Below, in pieces: positions 23,084 to 31,421 of a stretch of DNA of 64,000 bases. Position 1 is the stretch's first letter. Each line of letters opens with the position of its first letter. Position numbers and translations under genes: made by a program. The notes below the pieces were generated by a model. That model ran no database searches. It was given only the letters and a program-made list of their open reading frames with translations, and was not told the DNA's origin. The DNA comes from Chloroflexota bacterium (GTDB taxonomy: Bacteria > Chloroflexota > Dehalococcoidia > JACPQK01), in assembly GCA_016190505.1 (NCBI GenBank), contig JACPQM010000047.1, positions 25,884 to 89,883 on the forward strand. The letters run 5' to 3'.

Positions 23084-23321
23084 TCCACGAGCGCTTCGGC
23101 AGCTTCATCGTTTGCCCAAGAGCGACTATGCCAGTGTAGCCAAGGAAGTTGATGCGCTGGCCGATGAACCCAGGCCAAGGGGCGCTGTCAAGATGCACGG
23201 GGCCAATCTGTGGCGGATTCGGGTTGGCGACTACCGAGTGCTTTACGGCATTGATGACAGCATAGGAGAAGTTGCTGTGGTGCGTGTGGGTCACCGTCGC
23301 GACGTTTACCGCGATACGTAG
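23061..23321 (+). CDS. RelE/ParE family toxin (TA module 2)
   Basis: 86 residues, clearly related to the module 1 toxin: ALRQLHRLPKSDYASVAKEV, then KMHGANLWRIRVGDYRVLYGIDD and VVRVGHRRDVYRD. Presumably an mRNA interferase-type toxin held by the preceding antitoxin. It ends 6 bases before argB, so a transcript of the module would read into argB. Confidence 0.85.
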   Translation: MKYRLAISPRALRQLHRLPKSDYASVAKEVDALADEPRPRGAVKMHGANLWRIRVGDYRVLYGIDDSIGEVAVVRVGHRRDVYRDT

Positions 23322-23327
23322 AGACGC

Positions 23328-24098
23328 ATGTCCAACAAGACCCTCGTCATCAAGATAGGCGGCTCCACCCTGGGGGCGGAGGATACCACTCTGGAAGACC
23401 TGGTGGCCCTCCAGGCCCAGGGCTGGCGCCCCGTGGTGGTGCACGGCGGCGGCCCTATGATCTCCGAGTGGTCCCAGCGCCTGGGCATCTCACCGCGCTT
23501 CGAAAAGGGCCTGCGCGTTACCGACGGGCCGACCCTCCAGGTGGTGGTGGCCCTGCTCGGCGGCTGGATCAACAAGGACCTGGTAGCCCACCTAATTGCG
23601 CTTGGCGGCAATGCCCTGGGCCTGAGTGGTGTTGACGGCCGCTTACTGGAGGCTGAGGTGAAAGACCCTGCCCTGGGTCTGGTGGGCGAGGTGGTTCGGG
23701 TCAACCCGGCCCCGGTGCTCTTGGCCCTGGAGTCGGGCTACATCCCGGTGGTAGCCCCCATGGCCGTGGCCCAGGGCGATGCGGCCATACTCAATGTCAA
23801 TGGGGATACCGCGGCTGGTGAGCTGGCCCTGGCCCTGAAGGCGGACCACCTCATCTTCCTTACCGATGTGGACGGGGTGCGGAACGGCTCGGGAACAGCC
23901 CTGCGCCGGCTTAGCCCAGACGAGGCGCAGCGGCTCATGGCCCAAGCAGTCATCTCCGGGGGCATGATCCCCAAGGTCGAGGCAGGTCTGCGGGCCGCCG
24001 CCGCGGGCATACCCTGCCGCATACTGGACGGGAGAGTGGCCCACGCCTTGGCCTACGCGGTGCGGGGTCCTGTGGGGACAGTGATCGAAGGAGGCTAG
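23328..24098 (+). CDS. argB: acetylglutamate kinase
   Basis: This 256-residue amino acid kinase phosphorylates N-acetylglutamate, the second step of arginine synthesis. It has the N-terminal VIKIGGSTLG, VVVHGGGPMISEW, then LNVNGDTAAGELALAL and LIFLTDVDGV, and a GGMIPKVEAG segment. It is somewhat shorter than the arginine-inhibited hexameric type. The start is 6 bases after TA module 2 and the stop is 1 base before argD. Confidence 0.94.
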   Translation: MSNKTLVIKIGGSTLGAEDTTLEDLVALQAQGWRPVVVHGGGPMISEWSQRLGISPRFEKGLRVTDGPTLQVVVALLGGWINKDLVAHLIALGGNALGLSGVDGRLLEAEVKDPALGLVGEVVRVNPAPVLLALESGYIPVVAPMAVAQGDAAILNVNGDTAAGELALALKADHLIFLTDVDGVRNGSGTALRRLSPDEAQRLMAQAVISGGMIPKVEAGLRAAAAGIPCRILDGRVAHALAYAVRGPVGTVIEGG

Positions 24099-24099
24099 C

Positions 24100-25299
24100 A
24101 TGCCTGAGTGGCACGAGTTGGGCAGCCGCTACCTGATGAACACCATCAAGCGCTTCCCGGCCACCATGGTGCGGGGGCAGGGGGTACGGCTATGGGACGA
24201 CCAGGGGAGGGAGTACCTGGACTTCGTCGGCGGCTGGGCGGTGACCTGCCTGGGTCACGCTCACCCTGCCATCGTGGCGGCCCTCACCCGGCAGGCGCAG
24301 CTCCTGACCCAGAGCTCGCTCTACCACTACAACGTCCCTCAGGTGCAGCTAGCTGAGCTACTCGTCAAGAATAGCTGCCTGGACCGGGTGTTCTTCTGCA
24401 ACAGCGGCGCCGAGGCCGTTGAGGGCGCCATGAAGCTGGCCCGCAAGTACGCCAGGACCCACCGGGACGGCGCCTACGAGGTGGTCTCCGCCCTTAACTC
24501 CTTCCATGGCCGCACGCTGGCCACGGTGGCCGCCACGGGGCAGTCCCGCTACCAGGAGCCGTTCCTGCCCATGCCCGACGGCTTTACTAACGTGCCCTAC
24601 AACGACATCGAGGCCATCAAGAAGGCTACTACCGACAAGACCTGCGCCGTGCTCCTGGAGCCGGTCCAGGGCGAAGGCGGTGTGAATTTGCCGTCCGAGG
24701 ACTACTTGCGCCAGGTGCGACGCTGGTGCGACGAACAGGGCCTGGTGTTCATCATGGACGAGGTGCAGACCGGGATCGGGCGTACCGGCACCCTGTTCGC
24801 CTACGAGCAGTTCGGCGTCGAGCCGGACGTGATGACCCTGGCCAAAGGGCTGGGCGGGGGCTTTCCCATCGCCGCCATCCTGGCCAAGGAGAAGTTCTCC
24901 GTGTTCGTGCCCGGGGACCACGGCTCGACCTACGGGGGCAACCCGCTGGCCTGCGCCGTGGGCCACGCCGTGGTCAGCTATGTCTTGGAGAACGACGTCC
25001 CCGGCCAAGTCCGCAGGGTGGGCAAACACTTCACGTCGCGCCTGCTGGACATGAAGGAGCGCTTCCCAGTCATCAGCGACGTCCGGGGACGCGGCCTGCT
25101 GCTGGCCATGGAGTTCAGCCGGGACATTGCCGACGACGTGCAGTTGGCCTGCCTTGACCGCGCGCTCATCATCAACCGGCTCAAGCCCAACGCCATCCGG
25201 TTCATGCCGGCCCTGGTCATCACCGAGGCCGAGGTGGACGAGGGCGTGGACATTGTGCGCCAGGCCCTGGAACAGGTGCTGGCGAAGCAAGGGAGATGA
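24100..25299 (+). CDS. argD: acetylornithine aminotransferase
   Basis: The 399-residue class III PLP aminotransferase converts N-acetylglutamate semialdehyde to N-acetylornithine. Conserved elements are FFCNSGAEAVEGAMKLARKY, the FHGRT loop, IMDEVQTGIGRTG and the PLP lysine in TLAKGLGGGFPIAA. GGAGG precedes the ATG, which follows the argB stop by 1 base. Close relatives act in lysine or GABA metabolism, but the arg neighbours settle the role. Confidence 0.93.
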   Translation: MPEWHELGSRYLMNTIKRFPATMVRGQGVRLWDDQGREYLDFVGGWAVTCLGHAHPAIVAALTRQAQLLTQSSLYHYNVPQVQLAELLVKNSCLDRVFFCNSGAEAVEGAMKLARKYARTHRDGAYEVVSALNSFHGRTLATVAATGQSRYQEPFLPMPDGFTNVPYNDIEAIKKATTDKTCAVLLEPVQGEGGVNLPSEDYLRQVRRWCDEQGLVFIMDEVQTGIGRTGTLFAYEQFGVEPDVMTLAKGLGGGFPIAAILAKEKFSVFVPGDHGSTYGGNPLACAVGHAVVSYVLENDVPGQVRRVGKHFTSRLLDMKERFPVISDVRGRGLLLAMEFSRDIADDVQLACLDRALIINRLKPNAIRFMPALVITEAEVDEGVDIVRQALEQVLAKQGR

Positions 25300-25339
25300 G
25301 ACGCTTGCCGCCCACTGGCACGGCCAGCAGTCTACCGTT

Positions 25340-25371
25340 TTGACGGAAGTATTGCGCATTCGTAATGCACA
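25340..25371 (+). promoter_or_regulatory. promoter/operator of TA module 3
   Basis: TTGACG (25340-25345), 17-base spacer, TAATGC (25363-25368). The near-palindrome TGCGCATT-CGT-AATGCACA (25353-25371) overlaps the -10 region and is a likely antitoxin operator. Confidence 0.45.
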
Positions 25372-25409
25372 TGTTACGATTGCCTCCATGATGCCAGGGG
25401 GTGAGTAGC

Positions 25410-25694
25410 ATGCTTGACCTGTTGAAAAACCCTTTCGTGGGGGTCCACGAGCTGCGCAGAAGCCTGACCGAGCTTCTCGCTTCGATCAAGGCGCAGGGCC
25501 ACGACCTGGTTGTCACCCAAAACGGGAAGCCAGTGGCCGTGCTCATGGACGTGGAGCGGTACCTGGAAATGCAGGAAGCGATGAGAGAGTTCTCGGACCC
25601 CGAGTACCTGGCCTCCCTATTTGAGGCAAGGGCGGAGATTGAAGCGGGCAAGGGCGTTCCATTGGAAGAGGTGTACCACAAGACGGTGGCCTGA
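25410..25694 (+). CDS. Phd/YefM family antitoxin (TA module 3)
   Basis: About 94 residues from the ATG at 25410; a GTG at 25401 is an alternative. The Phd/YefM fold is evident: VGVHELRRSLTELLASIKAQGHDLVVTQNGKPVAVLMDVERYLEMQ, the N-terminal DNA-binding dimer. The C-terminal acidic helix should bind the toxin. Its stop abuts the toxin's TTG start. It separates argD from argG and is unrelated to the RHH antitoxins of modules 1 and 2. Confidence 0.85.
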   Translation: MLDLLKNPFVGVHELRRSLTELLASIKAQGHDLVVTQNGKPVAVLMDVERYLEMQEAMREFSDPEYLASLFEARAEIEAGKGVPLEEVYHKTVA

Positions 25695-25955
25695 TTGTAC
25701 AAGGTCGTCCTGTCCCGCCGGGCGCAGAAGGCGATTGAAGCGGTCCCAGCGCACCATTCGCAGCGGATCAGAGGGGCACTTGAGAGCCTCCGTGACGATC
25801 CCCGGAGTCCTGGGACAGTGAAACTAGAGAACGCGCCGGTGGCCCAGTATCGGCACCGTGTCGGGGACTACCGGATTCTTTTTGATATTGATGACGGCGC
25901 AGGCACTGTCATGATTCTGGACGTAAGGCGACGGGGCGAGGGAACCTACAGATAA
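25695..25955 (+). CDS. RelE/ParE family toxin (TA module 3)
   Basis: 86 residues from a TTG directly after the antitoxin stop. VVLSRRAQKAIEAVPAHHSQ, a LRDDPRSPGTVKLE loop, YRHRVGDYRILFDIDDG and VMILDVRRRGE form the RelE pattern. The family acts as ribosome-dependent mRNA interferase. It lies 40 bases upstream of argG. Confidence 0.87.
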   Translation: MYKVVLSRRAQKAIEAVPAHHSQRIRGALESLRDDPRSPGTVKLENAPVAQYRHRVGDYRILFDIDDGAGTVMILDVRRRGEGTYR

Positions 25956-25995
25956 GCGACCACGGAGTCAAGCTTGGAAGGGGGCAATTATACGA

Positions 25996-27195
25996 ATGTC
26001 AAAGGTAGTCCTGGCTTATAGCGGCGGCCTGGACACGTCGGTCGCCATACCCTGGCTCAAGGAGCACTACGGCCTGGATGTCATCACCCTGACCATGAAT
26101 CTAGGGAACCTGGCCGACCTGGAGACGGTCAGGGAGCGTGCTCTGAAAGCCGGGGCCAGCAAAGCCCTGGTGCTGGATGCCCGCAAGGAGTTCCTGGATG
26201 GTTACGTGTTCCCAGCCCTCAAGGCTGATGCCGTGTACCAGGGGCAATACCCCCTGGCCACCGCCCTGTCGCGGCCCCTCATTGCCTTCCACCTGACCCA
26301 GGTCGCCCGGCAGGAGGGCGCGGGGGCCATTGCCCACGGGTGCACCGGCAAGGGCAATGACCAGGTCCGCTTCGACGTCGGTGTGGGCGCCCTGGCCCCA
26401 GAGCTCAAGGTAATCGGCCCCGCCCGCGAGTGGGGCATGACCCGGGAAGAAGAGGTAGCCTACGCCCAACGCCAGGGCATCCCTATCCCCGGCCCCAAGA
26501 AGGGCGTGTACTCGGTGGACGAGAACCTGTGGGGCCGTTCCATCGAGTCAGGACCCCTGGAGGACCCCTGGACGGAGCCGCCCGAGGAAGTATATGCCTG
26601 GACCCGCTCAGTGGCCGCCGCGCCGGAGGTGCCGGCCTACGTGGAGATTGATTTCGAGGCCGGCCTTCCCGTCGCTCTGGACGGCGAGCGCCTGGAGCCG
26701 CTGAGCCTGGTGGCCGAGCTTAACCGCCGGGCCGGGGAGCACGGCGTGGGCCGCATTGACCACGTCGAGGACCGGCTGGTGGGCATCAAGTCGCGGGAAA
26801 TATACGAGGCCCCGGCCGGGGTCGTGCTGGTAGCCGCCCACAAGGCGCTGGAGGGCATGGCGCTGAGCAAGGACCAGCTCCGGTTCAAGGAGCGGGTGGC
26901 CCAGGAGTACGCCGAGCTGGTCTACAACGGGCTGTGGTTCTCGGCCCTGCGCCGGGACCTGGCCGCCTTCGTGGACAGCAGCCAGCGGTTCGTCACCGGC
27001 TCGGTGCGGCTGCGGCTGCACAAGGGTCAGGCCACCGTGGTGGGCCGCAAGTCGCCCTACTCCCTCTACCGCCATGACCTGGCCACCTACGACAAGGGCG
27101 ATACCTTCGACCCAAAGGCCTCGCCCGGCTTCATCCATATCTGGGGCCTGCCTGTGCGCACCCAGGCCCAGGCGCAGGGTGAGCAGGGGCGATAA
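25996..27195 (+). CDS. argG: argininosuccinate synthase
   Basis: The 399-residue ligase joins citrulline and aspartate using ATP. The N-terminal AYSGGLDTSVAIPWL is the ATP-pyrophosphatase loop; HGCTGKGNDQVRF and YSVDENLWGRSIE are substrate-binding segments, and the C-terminal domain includes SPYSLYRHDLATY. Length is typical. The gene comes after TA module 3 and before trmO. Confidence 0.96.
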   Translation: MSKVVLAYSGGLDTSVAIPWLKEHYGLDVITLTMNLGNLADLETVRERALKAGASKALVLDARKEFLDGYVFPALKADAVYQGQYPLATALSRPLIAFHLTQVARQEGAGAIAHGCTGKGNDQVRFDVGVGALAPELKVIGPAREWGMTREEEVAYAQRQGIPIPGPKKGVYSVDENLWGRSIESGPLEDPWTEPPEEVYAWTRSVAAAPEVPAYVEIDFEAGLPVALDGERLEPLSLVAELNRRAGEHGVGRIDHVEDRLVGIKSREIYEAPAGVVLVAAHKALEGMALSKDQLRFKERVAQEYAELVYNGLWFSALRRDLAAFVDSSQRFVTGSVRLRLHKGQATVVGRKSPYSLYRHDLATYDKGDTFDPKASPGFIHIWGLPVRTQAQAQGEQGR

Positions 27196-27249
27196 TAGAG
27201 GTCATGGTTGGTGTTCCTGACGGCAAGTCTTCTCGTGGGGAAAAGGCCG

Positions 27250-27277
27250 GTAGGGGCGACCGGCCGGTCGCCCCTAC
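27250..27277. repeat. GTAGGGGC palindrome before trmO
   Basis: Perfect 14-base arms GTAGGGGCGACCGG and its complement, no loop. It lies 4 bases before the trmO ATG and is in frame with an upstream ATG at 27204. Confidence 0.75.
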
Positions 27278-27281
27278 GTCC

Positions 27282-27731
27282 ATGATTCTCCGCCCCATCG
27301 GCCACGTTCGGAGCACCCTGGGCTCCCACGAGCACAAGCGCGACTACAGCCAGGTAACCGCCGAGATAGTGGTGGAGCCGGAGTACGCCCCGGCCCTGGA
27401 GGGCATCGAGCGGCGCGACCACATCGTGGTACTGTTCTGGTTCACCCGGATAGACGAGTCGGAGCGCGACGCCCTGCTGGTGCCCGAGCACCGCAGGAAG
27501 GCCGACAAGCCGGCGGGCATCTTCGGCACGCGGGCGCCCACTCGACCCAATCCCATCGGTATCACCACGGTGCACCTGCTATCGCGGGAGGGCAACGTGC
27601 TCCGGGTGCAAGGGCTGGACGCCGCCGACGGCACACCCGTCCTCGACCTCAAGCCCTACTCCCACTTTGACTTCCATCCGGACGCGAAGCTCGGCCCGCA
27701 CGAACGGGTGGAATTTGAGAGTATGCAATAG
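27282..27731 (+). CDS. trmO: tRNA t6A37 methyltransferase (TrmO/YaeB-like)
   Basis: From ATG 27282 the product is 149 residues with the TrmO fold: LRPIGHVRST, VVLFWFTRID, a FGTRAPTRPNPIG segment and VLDLKPYSHFD. TrmO uses S-adenosylmethionine to methylate the t6A base at position 37 of a threonine tRNA. An upstream in-frame ATG at 27204 has AGAGG before it. It would add 26 residues encoded partly by the GTAGGGGC palindrome (GRGDRPVAPT), so either start is possible. The family start favours 27282. Confidence 0.85.
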   Translation: MILRPIGHVRSTLGSHEHKRDYSQVTAEIVVEPEYAPALEGIERRDHIVVLFWFTRIDESERDALLVPEHRRKADKPAGIFGTRAPTRPNPIGITTVHLLSREGNVLRVQGLDAADGTPVLDLKPYSHFDFHPDAKLGPHERVEFESMQ

Positions 27732-27777
27732 TACTGTTATCATCAAATTGCTCGGAGGTCTGCAGGAGGGAGCAGTG

Positions 27778-27948
27778 ATGTCAGCCGTGCACCAGGCCAC
27801 CATTTCACTGAGGAGCAATGGGCCGAAACCGACGCCTCCACCCTCGAACCCCGACAAGCCAAGGCCTGACTGGGGAGACACCATCCAAGAGGGATGGCCA
27901 CCCCGGGGTGAACCCAAAGATGAGGCAAGACGGCCACGCCCGGCCTAG
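27778..27948 (+). CDS. small Pro-rich protein, unknown
   Basis: 56 residues, with GGAGGG 8 bases before the ATG. The C-terminal two thirds is rich in Pro, Lys and acidic residues (PKPTPPPSNPDKPRP), so it is probably disordered. No family is recognised. It overlaps the end of the convergent membrane protein gene by 4 bases. The ribosome site is the main support. Confidence 0.4.
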   Translation: MSAVHQATISLRSNGPKPTPPPSNPDKPRPDWGDTIQEGWPPRGEPKDEARRPRPA

Positions 27949-28463
27949 ATAGCGACAACAACCGTCAGGATTATGAGCCCCACTAGCAGAGGCAACAGGT
28001 ATAATTGCCAGACCGAATCCTTGACTTTTCCCGCTAACGGTTCGCGGGTGGATTCAATAGCGTCCACCACCTGGCTGAGGATCTGGCGCTTGGTCAGGTT
28101 TGGGTCCCAGAAAAGTGCCTGCTCCCAGACGCTGACTATCCGCGGCGGGTAGCTCAGTTCAAGATAGCTGTATGCTTTCACGCTCAGCAGCACTATCGCC
28201 AGGTAGACGAAGATGCTTGCGATGGTGAAGACCCACGAGAGCCCGGGCAGTGGGGCACCGCGGGCCGACAGGAATCCGGCGCCAGCGGCCATCACGATGC
28301 TTCCCGCTCCCAGTACGAACCTGACCTTGTCCTCGACCCGGCGCAAATGCGCGATCTGTGCGTCTAGCCGCTGTAGTGCCAACTCATAGATCGTGTCCAG
28401 GCTGAAGGGCAATGGTTCCCCGTTGCGTGGCTCTGGGGCTGGCTGCGCGTTCACATGCAGCAT
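27945..28463 (-). CDS. membrane protein with three helices, unknown
   Basis: From ATG 28463 it has 172 residues; a longer frame would overlap argH. Helices lie at about 50-68 (FVLGAGSIVMAAGAGFL), 76-97 (VFTIASIFVYLAIVLLSV) and near the C-terminus (LPLLVGLIILTVVVAI). An amphipathic segment RLDAQIAHLRRVEDKVRF precedes the first helix, a pattern also seen in SLATT-like effectors of nucleotide-signalling defence loci. No such partner is here, so that is only a resemblance. It is divergent from argH. Confidence 0.5.
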   Translation of the reverse strand: MLHVNAQPAPEPRNGEPLPFSLDTIYELALQRLDAQIAHLRRVEDKVRFVLGAGSIVMAAGAGFLSARGAPLPGLSWVFTIASIFVYLAIVLLSVKAYSYLELSYPPRIVSVWEQALFWDPNLTKRQILSQVVDAIESTREPLAGKVKDSVWQLYLLPLLVGLIILTVVVAI

Positions 28464-28525
28464 GTTACCATATCCGATGTGGCCCAACGCAAGATTGCAG
28501 TCGGCCAAGGCAGCACTAGCTCTCA

Positions 28526-29890
28526 ATGGGTAGCATGATAAGCAATCAACATAGTGCCAAACTCTTTGTCGCCTCCCTGCCCTTTGACCGGCGGCTGTAC
28601 CGGCAGGACATCGCCTGCTCGGTGGCCCACGTGCGTATGCTGGCCCGCCAGGGCATCATCACGGACAAGGAGGCCGAGCTTATCGTCATGGGCCTGGGCG
28701 CCATCCGGGAGGAGCTGGACAAGGGGACCTTCCCCTTCCGGCCCGAGATGGAGGACATCCACATGGCCATCGAGGCCCGCCTCACCGAGCGCCTGGGCCC
28801 GGTGGCGGGCAAGCTCCATACCGGACGCTCCCGCAACGACCTGGTGGCCACTGACACCCGCCTCTACGTCAAGGATGCGGCTACCCAGACGGTAACGGCC
28901 ATCCATGATCTCCAGAGCGCCCTGCTGGACGTGGCGCAGGCCAACCTGGACGTGGCCATCCCGGGCTATACCCACCTCCAGAGGGCGCAGCCCGTGCTCT
29001 TTGCCCACCACATGCTGGCCTACTTCGAGATGCTCCACCGCGACTGCGCCCGCTTCCGCGCGGCCGGCGCGGAGGCCGATGTCATGCCCCTGGGCAGCGG
29101 CGCCCTGGCCGGGGTGACCTACCCCCTGGATAGGGAGTTCCTGGCCCAGGAGCTGGGGTTCTCGCGCATCTCGGACAACAGCCTGGATGCCGTCTCCGAC
29201 CGAGACTTCCTCGTTTCCTACCTGGCGGCGGCGGCCACCTGCATGATGCACCTGTCGCGGCTGTCCGAGGAGCTGGTGCTGTGGTCCTCCGCCGAGTTCG
29301 CGTTTATCTCCCTGGGCGAGGAGTACACCACCGGCTCCTCCATCATGCCCCAGAAGCGCAACCCCGACATGGCCGAGCTGGCCCGGGGCAAGACGGGCCG
29401 GGTCTACGGCCATCTGATGGGCCTGCTTGCCACGATGAAGGGCCTGCCCCTGGCCTATAACCGGGACATGCAGGAGGACAAGGAGGGCGTGTTCGACACC
29501 GTGGACACGCTCCAGGCCACGCTGGGGGTGTTCTCGGGCATGGTGCGCAGCATCAGGGTGAATCGAGAGGCTACCGCCCGGGCGGCCGCGGACAGCATGC
29601 TGCTGGCCACGGACGTTGCCGACTACCTGGTGGGCAAGGGCCTGCCCTTCCGCCAGGCCCACGGGGTGGTGGCGCAGGTCGTGCGCCACGCCCAATCGCA
29701 GGGCAAGGCCCTGAACGAGCTGAGCGTCGAGGAGCTACAGCGCTTCTCCACCCTGTTCGCGCCGGACGTGACCACCATCACCCTGGAGGCGGCGCTGGCC
29801 GCCCGCCGGGGCCACGGGGGGACCGCCCCCCGCCGCGTGCGCGAGGCCCTGGCGGAGGCGCGGAAGCGGCTGGAGGCGTGCCGTGGCTAG
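28526..29890 (+). CDS. argH: argininosuccinate lyase
   Basis: The 454-residue enzyme splits argininosuccinate into arginine and fumarate. The superfamily signature GSSIMPQKRNPDMAEL is present, with HTGRSRNDLVATD and YTHLQRAQPV. The N-terminus lacks the usual WGGRF opening and begins close to SLPFDRRLYRQDI, so it is slightly short; an alternative start at 28535 exists. It ends the arginine cluster. GC-rich codons match the neighbours. Confidence 0.94.
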   Translation: MGSMISNQHSAKLFVASLPFDRRLYRQDIACSVAHVRMLARQGIITDKEAELIVMGLGAIREELDKGTFPFRPEMEDIHMAIEARLTERLGPVAGKLHTGRSRNDLVATDTRLYVKDAATQTVTAIHDLQSALLDVAQANLDVAIPGYTHLQRAQPVLFAHHMLAYFEMLHRDCARFRAAGAEADVMPLGSGALAGVTYPLDREFLAQELGFSRISDNSLDAVSDRDFLVSYLAAAATCMMHLSRLSEELVLWSSAEFAFISLGEEYTTGSSIMPQKRNPDMAELARGKTGRVYGHLMGLLATMKGLPLAYNRDMQEDKEGVFDTVDTLQATLGVFSGMVRSIRVNREATARAAADSMLLATDVADYLVGKGLPFRQAHGVVAQVVRHAQSQGKALNELSVEELQRFSTLFAPDVTTITLEAALAARRGHGGTAPRRVREALAEARKRLEACRG

Positions 29891-29894
29891 TGTA

Positions 29895-29960
29895 GCCCTC
29901 ACCCTCGCCCTCTCCCAGAGGGAGAGGGAAACACCTCCTCTCTCCCCTGGCGGGAGAAAG
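29895..29960. repeat. CCCTCACCCT family 2 hairpin after argH
   Basis: CCCTCTCCC pairs with GGGAGAGGG. A second TCTCCC..GGGAGA hairpin follows. It may serve as a terminator for argH. Confidence 0.6.
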
Positions 29961-29999
29961 TCGTAGCGGGCGGAGATCAACTCTTGAAGGAGACGCCAA

Positions 30000-30521
30000 A
30001 TGGATTTGCCCAACGGGACACCAAGTGGAATCCACAAGAGCTCAAGACATTCAAAGATCATTGGAGACCTTGGCGAGAGATTGATATGTAACTGGTTGTC
30101 TCGGTCAGGGTTCGAAGTAGCCATTCTTGACCATACGGGTCTCGACATAATCGCCGCCAAGGATAATAGACGGCTCGGCATCACGGTGAAGTCGCGGACG
30201 AGGAGCCGAAACCCAAACGAAGAGGTGACGGTTTTCAAGAAGGACGACGCAAAGAAGCTGCGGGATGCCTGCACTGCCTTTAACTGCGAGCCGTGGGTAG
30301 GCATCTACGTGGAGACTCAAGTAGAGACTCAAGACGGCGGCGATGTGTATCTTACCAGCGTGCGTAACTATGAGTCCAAGTACCTAGTGCGGGAAAACAA
30401 GCAGGGCGACTGGAAGATGACGGCCCGTGCGAAACTAGAATACGGCAAGGACCCTGATGTCATGCACATTGCGATACAATTTGATGTTCAGCACTGGTTT
30501 GCCCAGAGTGCACTATTGTAG
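30000..30521 (+). CDS. PD-(D/E)XK nuclease-like protein
   Basis: AAGGAG precedes the ATG. The 173-residue product has GDLGERLICNWLSRSGFEVAILD followed by GLDIIAAKDNRRLGITVKSR, which fits a restriction-endonuclease-like core: helix Glu, GxD, then xVK. The remainder is a beta-rich tail with ENKQGDWKMT. Such small stand-alone proteins resemble Holliday-junction resolvase-like or Mrr-like nucleases, but no partner gene is visible. Two repeats flank it, suggesting it is an acquired gene. No activity is shown. Confidence 0.55.
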   Translation: MDLPNGTPSGIHKSSRHSKIIGDLGERLICNWLSRSGFEVAILDHTGLDIIAAKDNRRLGITVKSRTRSRNPNEEVTVFKKDDAKKLRDACTAFNCEPWVGIYVETQVETQDGGDVYLTSVRNYESKYLVRENKQGDWKMTARAKLEYGKDPDVMHIAIQFDVQHWFAQSALL

Positions 30522-30606
30522 CGGCAGGACTCCGTGCTCGCCTCTGGTTCGACAGGCTCACCACGAGCGGGCCTATCCGCAGTTGGTAGCGGCGGGACTC
30601 CGTGCC
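30518..30606. repeat. direct repeat around a GTTCGACAGGCTC unit
   Basis: GTAGCGGC(A/G)GGACTCCGTGC occurs at 30518-30538 and 30586-30606, bracketing GTTCGACAGGCTCACC (from 30547). The latter resembles a repeat unit common in many environmental genomes. Confidence 0.55.
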
Positions 30607-30660
30607 CACCCCGCGCCCCGGGGGGAGGCTGGCAAACAACAAGCACTGCTAACGGCCGAC

Positions 30661-30706
30661 CTCACCCTCACCTTAATCCTCTCCCGTCGCGGGAGAGGGG
30701 AGAGCC
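30661..30706. repeat. family 2 hairpin before rpe
   Basis: CTCACCCTCACC leads into CCTCTCCCGTCGCGGGAGAGG. It lies 38 bases before the rpe start. Confidence 0.6.
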
Positions 30707-30743
30707 TGCACCAGCCGCCCAACGCAATATCGGAGTGAATGCT

Positions 30744-31421
30744 GTGACCAAGCCTGAAGTGAAACTGGCCCCCTCCGTCCTCTCGGCGGACTTTAGCCGG
30801 CTGGGGGAGGCGGTGCGCGAGGCCACCGAGGCCGGGGCCGACTATATCCACATTGACATCATGGACGGGCACTTCGTGCCCAACCTGACGGTCGGCCCGC
30901 CCATGGTGGCCGCCCTGCGCCCCTGGACCAAGCTGCCCTTTGACGTGCACCTCATGATGTCGGAGCCGGACCGCTACCTGGAGGCCTTCGCCAGGGCGGG
31001 CTCGAACATCATCACCGTCCACGCCGAGGCCTGCGTCCACCTGCACCGCAGCGTCCAGGCCATCAAAGCCCTGGGAGCCAGGGCTGGCGTGGCCATCAAT
31101 CCAGCGAGTCCTCTGTCCCTCATCGAGGAGGTGCTGGCCGAGGCCGACCTGGTGCTCCTGATGAGCGTCAACCCGGGCTTTGGCGGGCAGAGTTTCATCC
31201 CTGCCTCTCTGGACAAGATCACCCGGCTGCGCCGGATGCTGGACGAGTCCCGATGTCTCGGGACCGAGCTGGAGGTGGACGGCGGCATCAACGCCGAGCT
31301 GGCCTCGGCGGTGGTCAAGCACGGCGCCCGGGTGCTGGTGGCGGGCAACGCCGTGTTCCACAAGGGGGAGAGCGTAGCCCAGGCTGTAGCCCGGCTGCGG
31401 GCCAGCCTGGACAAAGCATGA
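30744..31421 (+). CDS. rpe: ribulose-phosphate 3-epimerase
   Basis: The 225-residue TIM barrel interconverts ribulose-5-phosphate and xylulose-5-phosphate. Family segments are LAPSVLSADFSRLGEA, IHIDIMDGHFVPNLT, DVHLMMSEP, LLMSVNPGFGGQSFIP and the phosphate-binding DGGINAELASAVVKHGARVLVAGNAVF. The GTG at 30744 has GGAG 8 bases upstream; a GTG at 30735 overlaps that site. The end overlaps the MFS start (ATGA). Confidence 0.94.
   Translation: MTKPEVKLAPSVLSADFSRLGEAVREATEAGADYIHIDIMDGHFVPNLTVGPPMVAALRPWTKLPFDVHLMMSEPDRYLEAFARAGSNIITVHAEACVHLHRSVQAIKALGARAGVAINPASPLSLIEEVLAEADLVLLMSVNPGFGGQSFIPASLDKITRLRRMLDESRCLGTELEVDGGINAELASAVVKHGARVLVAGNAVFHKGESVAQAVARLRASLDKA

Noticed and set aside
27945..28463. 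Assigning the three-helix protein to a SLATT-type defence effector
   Set aside because: Only the general helix layout fits, and no nucleotide-cyclase or other signalling gene is adjacent.
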